DNA of 64,000 nucleotides from Brasenia schreberi (Eukaryota > Streptophyta > Magnoliopsida > Nymphaeales > Cabombaceae): positions 6,519,501 through 6,583,500 of the forward strand of contig JAYKKT010000089.1 in assembly GCA_036023115.1 (NCBI GenBank), written 5' to 3'. Positions 12,338 through 24,996 of the stretch are shown here, in pieces; position 1 is the stretch's first letter; every line of letters begins with the position of its first letter. Under the pieces are notes generated by a model. That model was given only the letters and a program-made list of their open reading frames with translations. It was not told the origin of the DNA and made no database searches. The position numbers and the translations under genes are program-made.

Positions 12338-13640
12338 GCTTGTTGGGTTGTATATGCTTTTTATATTTTTACAGTCTTCTCAATCATGAACTTTAAGGGA
12401 TGAATGATTGAGTCTAGGAGCGTATGTATGTATTTCTTGAAGGTGTATTTATTCACATATTAATTTTTACTTTTTAAATTTAACCCTTCAGGTGATAGTT
12501 GAAAATTTCAAGAATGAACAAGAATATAAAATGACAAGCATATTAAACTCTTTACACCATAGGAACTCCATCGAACAGCCCGTTCTGATATCGCTACTTT
12601 GGCCCATCGAGAGTGTGGGCATTGGCTACCGCAGCTTGGCATTGTTGCACGAGTTAGACTTGGCCGATTTCTAACCGGCCCGACGGTTTCAGCTGGAACC
12701 GGACTTAAGTCAGGAATCCACTGAACCTAAAACTGGAACCAGAACTCATCCGATCCTGTTCTGGTTTTACCACTTCTGCAATCGGAACCACCGGTTCTGG
12801 TATTTCTTTAATGAAGATTTAATTTTTTATAAAATTACCGATTTTGAAACGAGCCTTCGATCGGTTGCTAGCCGAACTTGGCCAATCACTTGAAGTAAAC
12901 AAGGTTGGACCCTTGGGAGCTTTCACTTGATCATTTCAATCAGTCAAAAAGCACGTTCCTCACTTGCATTGCGCTTGAGGGAGATGTGTAATGTTTCTGT
13001 GAAACCAAACAGTGAATTAGATTTTGCCTACTCAACGGCTGAGTCCCCAGTGCATGAAATCTGCAAAAAAATTGGTAGCTCAACCAGAACAAAATTTTCA
13101 AGCTGTACATGATTGAATATCCTGAGGCATGGTTCTCTTTGTTTTTCTCTCAAAAGAGCATGGCTAAAGGTGGCTACTTGTCGCAGTACATCGATTGAAC
13201 ATCGTGCAAGATTTCTTAAGAAAAGAATCAGTGATATAAGTACAATGAAGCAAAATTCTAAAGAGTGACTTCCAGCATCCTTAATCCTCCCTGATAGTAA
13301 TGGATGAGAAGGAGACTCGTGATAGTCACGAATCAGAGCCTCATACTCCCATAACTCCGTGGCTGGAATCCAAGCAGCAGCAGCACCACGGCCTGTCCAC
13401 CGAATTTGTGAACGGCCAGAATGCTGGGGATTTACTGATCAGATGGAAGTACTTAAACTTAAATTTGTGATTTTTTAGATTTAGCCATTTCTGTTTTGAA
13501 CAGTGACTACTTGTGCAATGCCGTTATTCGCCTTTTCTTCTCTTTTCATGTGCAACTCAAGATCTGAAAATCCTTGCCCGCTTCAGCATTAGAATCAAAT
13601 CGAATCATCTTGAATCAGCAATTTGGAGATGGTGGTTGCC
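11660..13640. other. Diverged spacer D-E, proximal part
   Basis: This is spacer related to the other units but strongly diverged. It contains a (TA)n microsatellite (12,287-12,334), a stretch rich in aaccgg/ggttcc words (about 12,655-12,860), and recognisable unit sequence again from about 13,080 (for example the block near 13,250-13,330 matching 7,317-7,390). No gene. Confidence 0.6.
12287..12334. repeat. (TA)n microsatellite
   Basis: Uninterrupted AT dinucleotide run of about 48 bp. Confidence 0.95.
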
Positions 13641-13649
13641 AAAAGTTGT

Positions 13650-14325
13650 GTAGATTTAACAGATAAGCTTGCTTATTTGTGATCTTTTACTTTTCTTTTG
13701 CGCAGTTTACAACTTGTTTCAATCCCTTATGGTTCTTTCATTTTTCAGTTTAGTTCAACTGATTCTCTGAATCCTACCCAAACCAAGTAACTTTATCATT
13801 CTACGTGAGATGGGCTCAATGAATTCCCAGTCGTCGTTTCATCATACTCATTATCATATATTGTATTTAATACCGAAGAAGTCATACATAATAATTTCCC
13901 TTCACTTTTGAGCCCTTGTTCTGTCTTGCAATAACAGTAATTCAATTTATCACATCTTCTCAAAGTTATTTAATCATCCTTTAAATGTTCAATCTACCTT
14001 AAACACCCCTTTCTCACTTTATTTTTAATTTATGGGTGACATGCAAACTTTTCTTTAGTACTCTTATTATGCATCAAGTTCTTTTTTGTTTGAATACTCG
14101 TCTATTTTGTATATAATAGAAGTTCTTTTGGGCTACATCTCATTATTTTTACTTCTGTCATTGGGATGGTTGTGACATATATTGTTGCCTTGTTATTCTT
14201 TATTTTCTGCATATGGGGATACTTTTATGCTTGCTGGTGGTGATTTTTGACCGTGTTGGCCTTTGGGAAAAGTTTCCTTTGTTCTACTATGTGTTGTGTT
14301 GGGCCTCTTTTCCCATCAGATTGTG
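13650..14325. other. Insertion 1 in unit E spacer
   Basis: Unit E lacks continuity with the other units here. 'ggttgccaaaag' (matching ggttgtcaaaaa elsewhere) is separated by about 675 bp of T-rich, unrecognised DNA from 'ttaaaatgaacctaagtcac', which resumes the unit. No terminal repeats or coding domain were identified. Confidence 0.5.
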
Positions 14326-14386
14326 ATCTTAAAATGAACCTAAGTCACCGACCAACAAGTCTCACATTTCACGGTTTCTCATCCAT

Positions 14387-15136
14387 CCACCAAAAAGAAA
14401 GTCAGGGAGATAAGATCATGGTTAGATGCCACAGGGGTCCCCCTCTGATGATGGTTATCAGCGGTGGATCCAAATTGTAGCAGGAAAATTTGAATATTTT
14501 CGAAGTGTTATCCTTCTCATAAATCATGGACAAGCGTAATCCATGATTATTTAACCATAAGGTAAGCCTCATATATTTACCTTTTCTTTATATCCACTAG
14601 ATGCATGACATGAGCCACATCTAAAAGTAAGTATACGTAATAAAAACTTTAAGGAAAACTAGGGCTGTAAATAAAGATAAGTGTTCAGTAAAAAAACTTC
14701 AGTGTTCCATATACGAAGAACCAAGTGAGGGACATGACAAGATCTAATTGACAAAAAAATTGAAGATCGATTGTCGAGGTTATAGAAGTTCTGCCTCTTG
14801 TTGGTTAACTCCGACGTTGAAAGCTGTTTTCTACTTAACGTCGACCCTTCATCTTAGTTTCAAGAATTATTATAAAGGATCAAATTCTCTATAGTTCCAT
14901 GGAAAAACTGACTGGTTGTATCTCTTCTGACCACGGATTGCCAGACACCAGCAATTTCTCTGCAATCTCTTAGCACACGAAGCATTATCCTCAATCTGTA
15001 CACCACAAATTGAGTAGAGAGTTAGGCCCCGTTCCATTTGCTGCATCTAAGATTAGGTAACATCCTGTTATAAGATATAAATATAATATAAGTAACAAGA
15101 AAGCTACAGTTACTTGAACAAGTTTCTTCTTTTTAA
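14387..15136. other. Insertion 2 in unit E spacer, carrying a dispersed repeat
   Basis: A second interruption of about 750 bp sits between 'catttcacggtttc' and 'aacgattggagtaa', which are adjacent in the other units. Its first part (about 14,387-14,640) resembles 18,390-18,580, sharing 'taagatca', 'gaggtccc', 'tgatgatg.ttatc' and 'gacatgagcc.catct' in the same order. This suggests a dispersed repeat family of unknown class. Confidence 0.45.
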
Positions 15137-15407
15137 CGATTGGAGTAATGGTGGAGACTCAAGTGATCACTGCATGCCCATAAAGACAACAAATTGAAAC
15201 AATTGATGACCTTTCCGCCTTGGCCCTTAATAATTTATCACTCCCAGTATAATTTTTACAATCACACACCCACACATACAATGAGAGAAGCGCCATTAGT
15301 TACTCCTCATACAAGAACGCAAGCTAGGTACCATAAATCCTCATAATGTCTAACAACAAGCATATACACCCTCGGCATTCTTATTCATTGAATGCCGCCA
15401 AAGAAGC

Positions 15408-16038
15408 CTACACAGTAGAGAAAATTTTCGCTGGTTGCCTCTCTTCCTGCTTTTTCTCATAGTAATGAATCGCCGCCGCGGTGGAAAGTGCAGCCAATGT
15501 GATAGCTTGGGCGTGCATCCTGCCAAGAAAAATACCAGCAACTTTTTAATTGACAAAACGAAGGCAGAGAACTTTTTGTTTCTTTTTCTGAAAGCGGAAA
15601 TTATGATGTGAAAATAGACCAAATTTTAGGAAGATGAGCGGCTGTAATCAAAGTAGCAAAGGAAATTTTTACATACCTAGCGTGGATAAGGCGAAGGCTG
15701 GGTTTAAGAGATGTTTTCATCCCGCTATGCAGAAGGGATCCACCTATAGCCGCTCCCCACAATGTGCCTGCCATTTTAGAGGAAGATGAGAAACTTGTTA
15801 GTAAGCCAATTCAGACAAACTGCCTGTCATTAAAAGAAGAAAGATATTTTGACCATCTTTCTTGCCCAACAAAGGGAAGTATGATAGTAAATCCTTGTAA
15901 TTGGTTCTCATTCCCCCGAAATAACAGAAACGAAATGATAGAAACGGGAAAAAGGAAGATGGGAGAGCATAGGAAGTTGTTTTGCTTACCAATGCTCGTG
16001 AGCTTGTTCTCTTTAATCCAGTCACGCACTGAGTCCAT
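15408..16038 (-). CDS. HIG1-domain protein, copy E
   Basis: Exons are 16038-15990, 15767-15677 and 15519-15408, with GT-AG introns of 222 and 157 bp. The 83-residue product differs most from copies A-D. The loop reads GMKTSLKP, as in the generic plant family pattern GMKTS, and the second helix begins HAQAITLAALSTAAAIHYY, closer to the family HAQALTLAAL. The tail is RQPAKIFSTV. The flanks are the most diverged of the five, so this copy is plausibly nearest the founder. The TATA box at 16,127-16,134 is intact. Confidence 0.88.
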
Positions 16039-16126
16039 ACTTCAAAAGGAAGCGAAGTGCTGAAGAGTTGGTGTGATTCTTGGTATGCTCTGTGTTGTGA
16101 AGATAAAAAAGGCTCTTCGGGGGCGG

Positions 16127-16134
16127 ATTTATAG
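16127..16134 (-). promoter_or_regulatory. TATA box of HIG1 copy E
   Basis: CTATAAAT on the minus strand, about 90 bp upstream of the ATG at 16038. Confidence 0.6.
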
Positions 16135-16636
16135 ACGTTAATTTGAGGCTCTAAATTGGATGATGCCCCTGGTTTTGGTTGTGAAACCTTGGAGCCCTCT
16201 TCGACTGTTTTTCGGAGTGGCCACTGGATTTCGCTAAAAACAAGCTTCTGAAGCAGAAGAAGAAAAGGCCGGAGATGGTAGCACTTTGTGGGACGAAGAG
16301 CGCCCCGGTATTGGAGCGTGCACCACTCTCGGAAATGGATGTGGACAAAGAAAAAAAGGAATACCAAGAGCGGTAACCGCCCATCGGTCGACGCAAAGGA
16401 TGATACCGCTGTCCTTTTCGATTTGTTATTGTACAACTTAGAACCAGCCGGCTGACTCCTCGGTGAAGCTACACACACAACAGGAAGAACCATACGAAAA
16501 CTCTATCCTGTCCACCCCCGATACCACATAGTTCACCCACTGCTTTCTTAAGATATATCATTTAAAATATATAAAACATGTTTATTTTTAGAAAAAAAAG
16601 AGTGAGTATGAGTATTTAGTGTCAAAGTAGGATCAA

Positions 16637-16666
16637 ATCTCTCTCTCTCACTCTCTCTCTCTCTCT

Positions 16667-16757
<91 letters not shown>
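16637..16757. repeat. Compound (CT)n(TA)n microsatellite
   Basis: A CT run (about 16,637-16,668) is followed directly by about 88 bp of TA. It marks the end of the HIG1 array. Confidence 0.95.
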
Positions 16758-16759
<2 letters not shown>

Positions 16760-18190
16760 AAAAATATAATATGCTTGTTGTGTTATATACTTTTTTTATA
16801 TCATTACAATCTTTAGCATGAACTTTAAGAAATGAATGATTGAGTTTAAGAATATATGTATGCATTTATTGCAGGTATATTTGATTCATATGTTAAATTT
16901 TGTTTTTTAACGTCATACGTATCTATTGATGACCCCACTTGCAATAGTTTGCACACCAAAATCTTGCAAAAAACACACTCAAACAAATTAAGTGATTATT
17001 TAAGATCACATCTGGTAGTTGTGTTACTAATCTCTCATGCTTAGCTAATTATATTGTGGGAGGTTGTTTCTTTATTGGGAAATTTCACTTTAGATTTTCT
17101 AGTTTGCGAAACTGTTACTCCAGTATCCCTTGGTTTTGTTGTGACACTTTGGTAACTTATAGTTTTCATCATCACTTAATAACCAACAAATAATGATTTT
17201 TTATTTATTTAAAGTGGCATATTAGGGGTGTTAGTGTCAGTACTGATGGTATTTTTTTTATGTTTTGTACTAATATGGCATACATTCAATAACATGTATG
17301 CCGAACAACAGGCATGATCAAATAGTGTTACCTCTTGCCTACAGGTATCATAATAATACAAGTCATAAACCACTTAAGTGTAAAAAAACATATTAAAGTG
17401 ATAATTTTACAAACTATAACATACTAGAGTAAAGTTTTACCTTCATTATTTCTTGGTGCTAGTGAGCCGGATTTGTGCATGTCCTCAGACTGGAGATTGG
17501 GTTGATCACATATGAAATACTTAGGTAGAAAGTGGGTGTGCATTTCGGTTTTGGCCTTTTTATTGTGTATATGAATTGAGTTGTGCTCAAACGGCGTTGA
17601 TCACCTTTTGTCTTTCTTTCCATCCATCTACATCTATCTGAATTTCATCATAAACCATTTTGTCGTTAGATTTGGTCATGTTTGTTTGATGATTTCTGTA
17701 ATATTTAATTAGTTTTCAATTTTTTTTTAATCTTATGGGGTACTTAATTTTTTTCTTTTTTTTTTGTATCGCTCTTGTTCTTGTATGCGTGTATTATTGT
17801 AAACATTTTCCACTCTTCCAGCAAGTATTATTATTTCACATGACATTAAATACTTTTCACAAGCAAACGTCTCTTCTCACAATATTCCAGATTAACGATT
17901 GATTATGAAACCTCTCCGTCATTTTGAAAAGTACTTTATTAAAACGGTGATGCTTAACAGCTTAGCCAACTGTGTTCAGTTGCATCTCCAAAACAACGAG
18001 TTTGAAGTACTTTCTTGTATACGTTGATCACGTGGGAATCCGCAGTATCGAGATGATGGGGCGCCGTGATGAACACTTCAAACCCCCATTTGCATGGTCA
18101 TTAAAAGTTTCAACTAAGGTCTTCACCGTCTCTTTTATATATAGAGAGGGAGAGATTGAATATGCTCATCACTACTGATGTTAAAATGAT

Positions 18191-18256
<66 letters not shown>

Positions 18257-19221
18257 GTTGTGTTCGGGCGCGTTTATGTCTTGAACCAGCAAGCGAAAGA
18301 ATTCGGATGCGATGTGGACATCTACAATAAAGTAGTGCTTGCAGGCACAAGGTTGTGGAATCCAATGGCTGAGCTGGGCTCCCCATTTAACCAAATTTCA
18401 CCAATAGAAAGGAAGGCAGGTTGTAAGATCAGACTCAGTCCAGCAGAGGTCCCTTTGATGATGTTTATCCGTCTCACAACCATAATTTATCCCTTGATTT
18501 GTTTATCCCAGCTCTGTATAATATTTTTTTACTTCCTCTTGATGTTTGACATGAGCCTCATCTTAAGTGAAAACAGTTGAATGAAACTGACCAAGTTAGG
18601 AGTGGGAAACTTCTTGAATTGAGAGGTTTCAAATAATACCGTCTAATAGTTTTTGTAGGAATATATAAGTTGTAGCTTTCTGCCTTTCGAAAGAAACAAG
18701 AAAAGCAGGGCTTTAACCAAGACAAGTTTGCTTATTTTGACTGCTTACGATGGTTGATCTTTAGTTGATCAATAATTTATTCAAAATGTCAATATGCCAA
18801 CCATGACAACTTCGTTGTTCATCAGTTCTTTCATCCAAGCTTCGCTTTCTTTGTAAAATCGACCCATAAGAAAGCTTATCCTCAAGTGACAAAAATAAAG
18901 CTGATTGTGTCAACCATATCTGAACTACGCATATGAAATCAGAGGAAGTAAATGAAGAAGAAAAATCTAACGTAAAACAATAACACAGAAGATGAGTTCT
19001 ACAGGACGGCGTTAGTAGGTAGTTTCGACGGCCTTACAGAAGCTCAGGTGAGACTATTCATTGTTATATCTCCGTGTCTACGAAAATGTTACAACTTATC
19101 TTCTGATGACATTTCTTAAAACTTTATAAACCTTTAGAAACTGTTTATTTCAGATGTTTGGAGCAAGCTCCATTATTCCTACTGATATCTTAAGTTTTAA
19201 TTGACTTGACTTGATTTTTTT
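16758..19221. other. Intergenic, no gene recognised
   Basis: AT-rich DNA with a (TA)n run at 18,199-18,254 and, at about 18,390-18,600, a second copy of the dispersed repeat seen in insertion 2 of unit E. No coding domain was recognised on either strand. Confidence 0.6.
18199..18254. repeat. (TA)n microsatellite
   Basis: Pure TA run of about 56 bp. Confidence 0.95.
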
Positions 19222-19740
19222 TTCTATGTAAACAACTAAGACTTTTCCCATGCTAGATGGGTCACCTACATGGATTCTTTGTTTCCACAAAGCCATATCA
19301 TGTATTATACATGAGCTATAAGCTAGACCATTCTTTATTTTATTTTTTTAATACTTTTGTGGTTTTCCTCTTTTAACATTTTTACTATCGAATTTTTCAT
19401 ACATTTTTACTAAAGCTTTCTTTGTTTATCTTTCTACATGTCCAAATCAACTTAAATGAATTTTCATCATTTTATCCTCTCTATTAGTACCACTCTCAAT
19501 TTATTTGTAATAACCTCATTATGTATAGACACTTTTATCACTCATTAATCTCAACATCTTCATTCTTGCCACATACATCTTTTGTATATATTGATGATTA
19601 ACTGTCCAACACTTAGAACCATAAAACATAGCACAACTAATTGTTACTGTATAGTGTTTGCCTTTCAACTTTGGTATCTTCTTGTCACATAGAATACCTC
19701 ATGCCTCACTCTATTTTAACCAACCTATATTAATTATATG
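19222..19740 (-). mobile_element. RTE-type LINE, degenerate 3' end
   Basis: Read on the minus strand, short stretches match the end of plant RTE-clade reverse transcriptase polyproteins. These include FYGSKCWTVN, then a KMYVARMKMLRLMS-like stretch, then NEVITNKL and degenerate remnants with several stops. The 3' end reads 'gggaaaagtcttagttgtt', the usual tail of this LINE class. The open frame is lost, so this is an old, 5'-truncated copy. Confidence 0.65.
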
Positions 19741-21477
19741 CATAAGATCTCCATCAAATTTTCCTTGCAAAACTTATCTTAAGTATTTAAATTTTTTTTT
19801 ATGAGGGATGCACTTTTTTTTATGTATGTCTACACTTATTTGCTGAATCACAAGTTAGGGATCATAAGAGTTTTCATATTTTCAAGAAATTTGGTTGAGA
19901 ATGCTGTTGCAAAGAAAATAAAAATCTAGTTCACGCCATTTTCTTAGAGAATGTAATGCCATAGAGCAATTGTTTCTGTAAAAACCCTTTGTTGCAATTG
20001 TTTCTGTAATGCTATGAAGGTTGGAGACTCCCTGTTGCAGTGACATATCGGGGATGTTGGACTCTCAATCCATACTGCTAACATGGATATACAAGGGAAT
20101 TCGTCTTTTTCATCTGCTTTACAAATGGTGATTCTTTGTTGTGTCTGCACCGATGCTTGAGGTCATCTTTTGCCAGATAAAAAACTTGGTTTTAGGTATG
20201 AAATATGTTGGAGTTGTGCTCATCAACATCATGGTTTTTGTGCCCAATGGGTTGAGAATTGACTGTTTCATGATTCTTGCATTTGGTATTAATGTAAGAA
20301 AAACAATTGAGCTTATGGATCAAACTAAACCTATTAATACAGCTAGTTACGACCAAACAGAACCTCTGTTAATTATCATATTAGCAGATCATGATCTGAC
20401 CTCAGTAACTTGAAACTGTTTTATGTTAGTGAATACAGAATAAGCAGGGGCATTCCCCATGAACCAACTTGAAATGAACACATAATTGTCAAACTTAAGC
20501 CCCAGACTGAAACTACATGTTGGCGTGGAATGAGTATCAGTGCTGCAACTCAAACTTCAATTGATCCTATCTAGACAACCTTTCAATAGTCATTAGGTCT
20601 CTGGATCGGACCTGGAACTCGAAAACATTTGGGCTTTTAGATGCTCCATACTTGCAGCGTCTTGCTTCATTTATGCATTATTTGGAAGCCACGAAGTTCA
20701 AGCAAACCTATTACAGTATCCGTGGGCATGAAGTAAAGGCTGGGCATGACGCTCTTATGCCAATTGCGTGAACTTCTGAAACTAAAAGAAAGATGGATGG
20801 TGAGCTTCATCACCACAATGCTATGCATGCAGTAATTGTTACAACAAACAAGCATGAGTGAATTAATACCTGTTCCTGAAGCTACTACTTCACATAGGGG
20901 AAGCGTTTTCATCACACAGGGCATGACAGTGTGAGGCTATTGTTTCGTTTTTCTCCTTGCACAGAAATTGTTCACTTTCTCAATTTTCCTGCTGAAGGAG
21001 TGCGGGAACCCAAGATGTCTGGTGTCCCTAGAATTCTATAGCCTCACACAGTTACCCGTGAGCAACAAAGAAATCTCGAGAACAAAACAAACAGGAAAGA
21101 AAATTAAATACTAAGACTTTGGAGTAGGTCAGGAAGATAAGCTGAATGTGAGGCCTTGCAGAATAAAGGTGTATCCAACATGGAACGCATATCCTTTATC
21201 ATCCTTATCTAGACACTAATTATAGAATCTAAATTTGTCCATCGTGAAAGAACTGGTGGGGATTTTTCTTATAAATAGCTAGGATCCCTGAAGAGAAACC
21301 ATCAGCTGTTTGCAGATGAGTAGGCCGTGAGCTTGTTCAGTGTTTTATTAGACTCGAGCGAACACCTACGTTCCGTCTTGTCAAGAGATTTTGTTTTTGG
21401 GAGGATACATCACTGCCATAAGGGAGCTGTCTAAGAAACCAAAAGCAAGATTGTATTGCGCGAAACCAAGAAGCATG
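19741..21477. other. Intergenic, no gene recognised
   Basis: No domain or repeat could be identified. The longest frames (20,141-20,413 plus, 90 codons; 20,667-20,924 minus, 85 codons) show no recognisable motif and no supporting splice or promoter pattern. Confidence 0.5.
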
Positions 21478-21530
21478 CCTCTCCCATGCTAAGTGGAGTC
21501 AGCTTCATGAATTCTTTATTCACTTGGGTG
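21478..21530 (-). mobile_element. RTE-type LINE tail fragment
   Basis: 'cccatgctaagtggagtcag' and the following 'cttcatgaattcttt' match, with a few changes, the tail of the LINE at 19,245-19,285 ('cccatgctagatgggtcacc', then 'tacatggattcttt') in the same orientation. Confidence 0.45.
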
Positions 21531-22572
21531 CCAATTTTTGGGTGCTCAATTTTGCGTCATACTATCATTAAACTGTAAAAAAGCCAAATTATTTTTCTTT
21601 CACTTCTTCCAAAATCTTTGAGGGTCTACATCTGTTTGAAAGTGCTCAAAATTCAATCTCACAACTTGCCACTCACTTCCATCAGGCTGCATATCCAATT
21701 GTTTCAACCACAATAATGGTGTCCCATTTTGTTTGTGATCTATTAATGAGACACCGTAGTTATACTAAATAACTTCCTGTACATACAGTCTCTTTGATAT
21801 GAACGCACGTCCACCTCAACAACTTCACTTCACTCATTGACATTATAGAAAACAACGATGCAGCAAAATAAAATGCAGTAAGACACTAAGCTGTCAACCA
21901 AAACCTAGGACAAGAAGGGACTCGTTGCAATAGGACGGCTGATCACAGCGATAAAGCATCAACAGAACATCGCTTAGAACCAAGCCTAGAAACAACAGAA
22001 ATAGCCTTAAACTCCAAAAGGAGAAGGAAAGACCAGGAAGAATCACGGACGAACTTCAATTTTGAAGCACATGCTGAAATTGGAGGAGGAAGAAAACATG
22101 AAAAACACCATCTCGACGTCCCATCGAATAACCAAATTGTCACATAGAGAACTCTCCTCTATAGAGAACCCCAAAATGCTACCTACAAGACCCCCTCATT
22201 CCGTTACAAAGGCATCCCCAAAGCTTTTTCCAATAGAATGCTCGCGTACTTTTCAAACCCTCAAACCGGAATGCTCTCACAACCTCTCCGAATAGAAAAT
22301 CACAGTTTCTTCATACAACGGGTGAAACAGAAAACATGAGCATAACTGACAGATTTAATCCTATCTGTAAGTGTTGAGTGCCCTTCCCCTGTTCTTGGAC
22401 AAATCTAACTCCAACATGGTCAAGTACAGGAAAAGTAACTCCAATGAACAGAAAAAGAGAACGACAAGCAAAAACAAATAATACTCTAATTAATACGAAA
22501 TCGATACTACCTATTGATCAGAAATTTGGTGTTAACATAACACACTGTCGCTTTGCAGAATTCCTTAAGCTC
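21531..22572. other. Intergenic, no gene recognised
   Basis: Nothing identifiable lies here. It forms the 3' flank of the first peroxidase pseudogene. Confidence 0.5.
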
Positions 22573-23655
22573 CTAATCCATGTAGTGCCCTGAATCATCG
22601 TTCACCCTACGGCAATTCACACGGATTTCTCCACTCTCGCCCGTGATCGGCTTTATGTTTCCCAACTTAACCATCGACTGCACGAAACTGTCGAAGAAAG
22701 ATTCCCGACTGCTTGCAAACTTCTTAACAATGCCGTCTGCAAGACCGCCATTAAAGAGCTCCTTATCAGGGATAAACAGTGCCCTTCCTTCTATCAAGTT
22801 TAAGTAGTTGGTGTCAAACTCGGCTGGTGTCAATATATCAAGCTGCATCAATGTGCTATCATCTCCTGGAGGGCAGACCTTGCGAAGTATGGCAGAGTAT
22901 TAGGGAAGATCAATTTCGTCAGCATAGAGTCGTTTCTTGAAGGTGTTGCACCAAGCGTAGCCGATGGTATGAGCCCCAGATAAGGCCACGAGGTCCAGCA
23001 GATTAAACCCGCGTGATCTGAAGTTAGAGATGAGCTGGGTGAGGTTCATCGAAGGAGACGGGATTCCACTGATTGCAGACTCTTTGCTTGCAGTTTTTGA
23101 GTCCCTCCTCCCCAATAGAACGCTCCAAGATGGCCCTTCATACTGCATTCGTAAACAACATTGTGAGTACCAGAATGGTTTCGTCTTTTCTCTTTTACCA
23201 TTAGGACTTCTTCAAAAGATCGGAACTAAAATAGTACCAACGATCAAAGATAGCTAAATTTTGAGTCTAAAGATTGGCAAAAATCGAGAGGGGGACCTAA
23301 CTGTAATATGCAAAAACATAATTGATGGATCTTCCAATCAAAAGATAATTTCATCTATCATCTACTATTCTCTTCGAGTTAGGCAATCTCCAACTGATCA
23401 CATATGTGCATGTTCCACCGTTTTAAACTTGATACCTTCAACTCGAACCCGTAAACTTGCGTTTAAATAGCCTATTCTGGTTTTAGTTTGTCATAAGAGC
23501 CTAGAAGGTCGCTTTCCCATTGTAAATATCACTAGTTCCACGACGTCTCGAGCTGCAACGGCTAATATATCTGCACAGGACACCACGCTGCCTCCACAGG
23601 CTCTATCAACCTTTGATTTGATCTCATCATCAAGAAGAATCTAACCATCGCAGCC
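22573..23655 (-). pseudogene. Class III peroxidase pseudogene 1
   Basis: Two exon-like blocks remain. Block 2 (23,655 to about 23,530) starts at the usual GCDG position but has a stop immediately after it (the Ser codon became TAG). About 25 residues are missing between LLDD and EIKSK, and it then continues [22 protein letters not shown]. Block 3 (23,142-22,573) carries YEGPSWSVLLGRRD, the proximal haem-ligand motif LSGAHTIG with no intron in it, an in-frame TAA at about 22,902, and the C-terminus GEIRVNCRRVN plus eight extra residues. Exon 1, with the signal peptide and distal His, was not found. Intact relatives of about 320 residues are secreted haem peroxidases that use hydrogen peroxide to oxidise phenolics in the cell wall. 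This copy cannot make one. It lacks intron 3, like the genes at 49 and 59 kb. Confidence 0.85.
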
Positions 23656-24933
23656 CTGCATAAGCACGGGTTACACCATTTACAGATATCTTCGTTGTTT
23701 TGTACCTTTCATATTATGTCTCTTATTTACAAGTAACATATAATACAATCAAACTAATAAGAAAGCCAAACAAGAAAACGAAGAAGAGCTTCAAACATTG
23801 CTGCAAATCTTTTAACGGACACAGAGCTTTGCATTGAATTGCCGGTAGAGATTGGGTAACCGATAATGAGATGGTTCTTGCATCATGTAGTGAGCTTATA
23901 TAATAGAAAATTTCAAGTAGCACATATAAGTTAGAAAATTTAAAGATATCCAGTTTGCAGATTCACACACATGATTTCCAGACATTGCAGACAAAAACCA
24001 CTCTACTGCTTTTCAGTTTCGAGATTTGCGCCTTGTCTCCAACATTAAGTGAAACTGTATGAACGAAATTGAATGACTTTACTTAAGTAGTAATTGCAAG
24101 TGTCTGATTCATTTATTTGAAGAGGGGCCTGAAGAACACAGCACACGACGTGACAGCCATAAATATGGCGAGAAGCACACTCAAGGAAGCATGGTGAGTC
24201 GAGCAGCCCATGAGCATCACTGGATTACGATTTTCCGGCAAAACGGTATATCTGCTCCCGTCTGCCATCTGCGTCATTTACTGTTGACAAGCAGCCACCT
24301 GTGCACTGCAGGGTTGGTGCCTGGTTCGTGATTAACGAGAAAGTGAACACATTTCTGAAGAGTAGGCAGTGGAATTACGCTTATCATAAATTTGCATGAA
24401 ACTAAGAAGAACCGTTTACAGCCTGCAGGCGAATATACACGAATTGCAACGTTGGTTGGTAGCACAATAATCGTAGTTAAAAACGCGTTGTGTTCTGTGT
24501 CTAACTTGCGACGTCCACTAATCGACGGCAAATGCACGATCGTCGAGCAACCTTCCCCGTCTTCTTTAATATATATTGGCAAATGGTGTGGCAGACAGTG
24601 GCGGACCTAAAAAGATTTTTTCGGGGTGAAGCTAAGTTCAGTATGTTGGCCCTCTGAAGTTTTTTCTATCGTTATATTTGATTTTGTTGAAATATTGAGG
24701 GAATAAGGATTAATTCTTGATCACGGTCCTCCCTGACTTGGATCGATCGCTCTCTAACCTCCACAACATTCTACACGGACTGTTTATAGTCTTGAATTGA
24801 AGTAAAAAAAAAGCGAGAGGCATAGACTAAGTACAAACCAGTTTTATTTCAGATTTTCAATCATTCTTCAACTTGACCGAAAATCTAAGTAATGCAAGGT
24901 ATCTTTTTTAGTTTATAGCATTAGCACATACTG

Positions 24934-24996
<63 letters not shown>

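Larger units (their letters stand above)
1..16560. repeat. Tandem array of five HIG1-gene units
   Basis: The same gene-plus-spacer block recurs five times in the same orientation. ATG-to-ATG distances between successive genes are 3,274, 4,486, 2,926 and 4,485 bp. The block start 'gattaaagaaatatgttygg' is seen near 2,607, 7,131 and 10,070, and the window opens inside the first unit. Units A-D are very similar across exons, introns and spacers. Unit E (about 13,230-16,560) is clearly more diverged and is broken by two insertions. The B-C distance is inflated by a 1.3-kb insertion. The array is inferred to have grown by unequal crossing-over, with E the oldest split. Confidence 0.93.

Noticed and set aside
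15798..16493. 231-codon minus-strand open frame over HIG1 copy E (and the similar frames at 4,125-4,577 and 8,495-8,983)
   Set aside because: It runs through promoter, exon 1 and intron 1 in a frame different from the spliced HIG1 frame. It is not conserved in length between units, and its residues show no domain.
20141..20924. 90- and 85-codon frames on opposite strands
   Set aside because: No recognisable motif or neighbouring exon was seen; they are likely chance.
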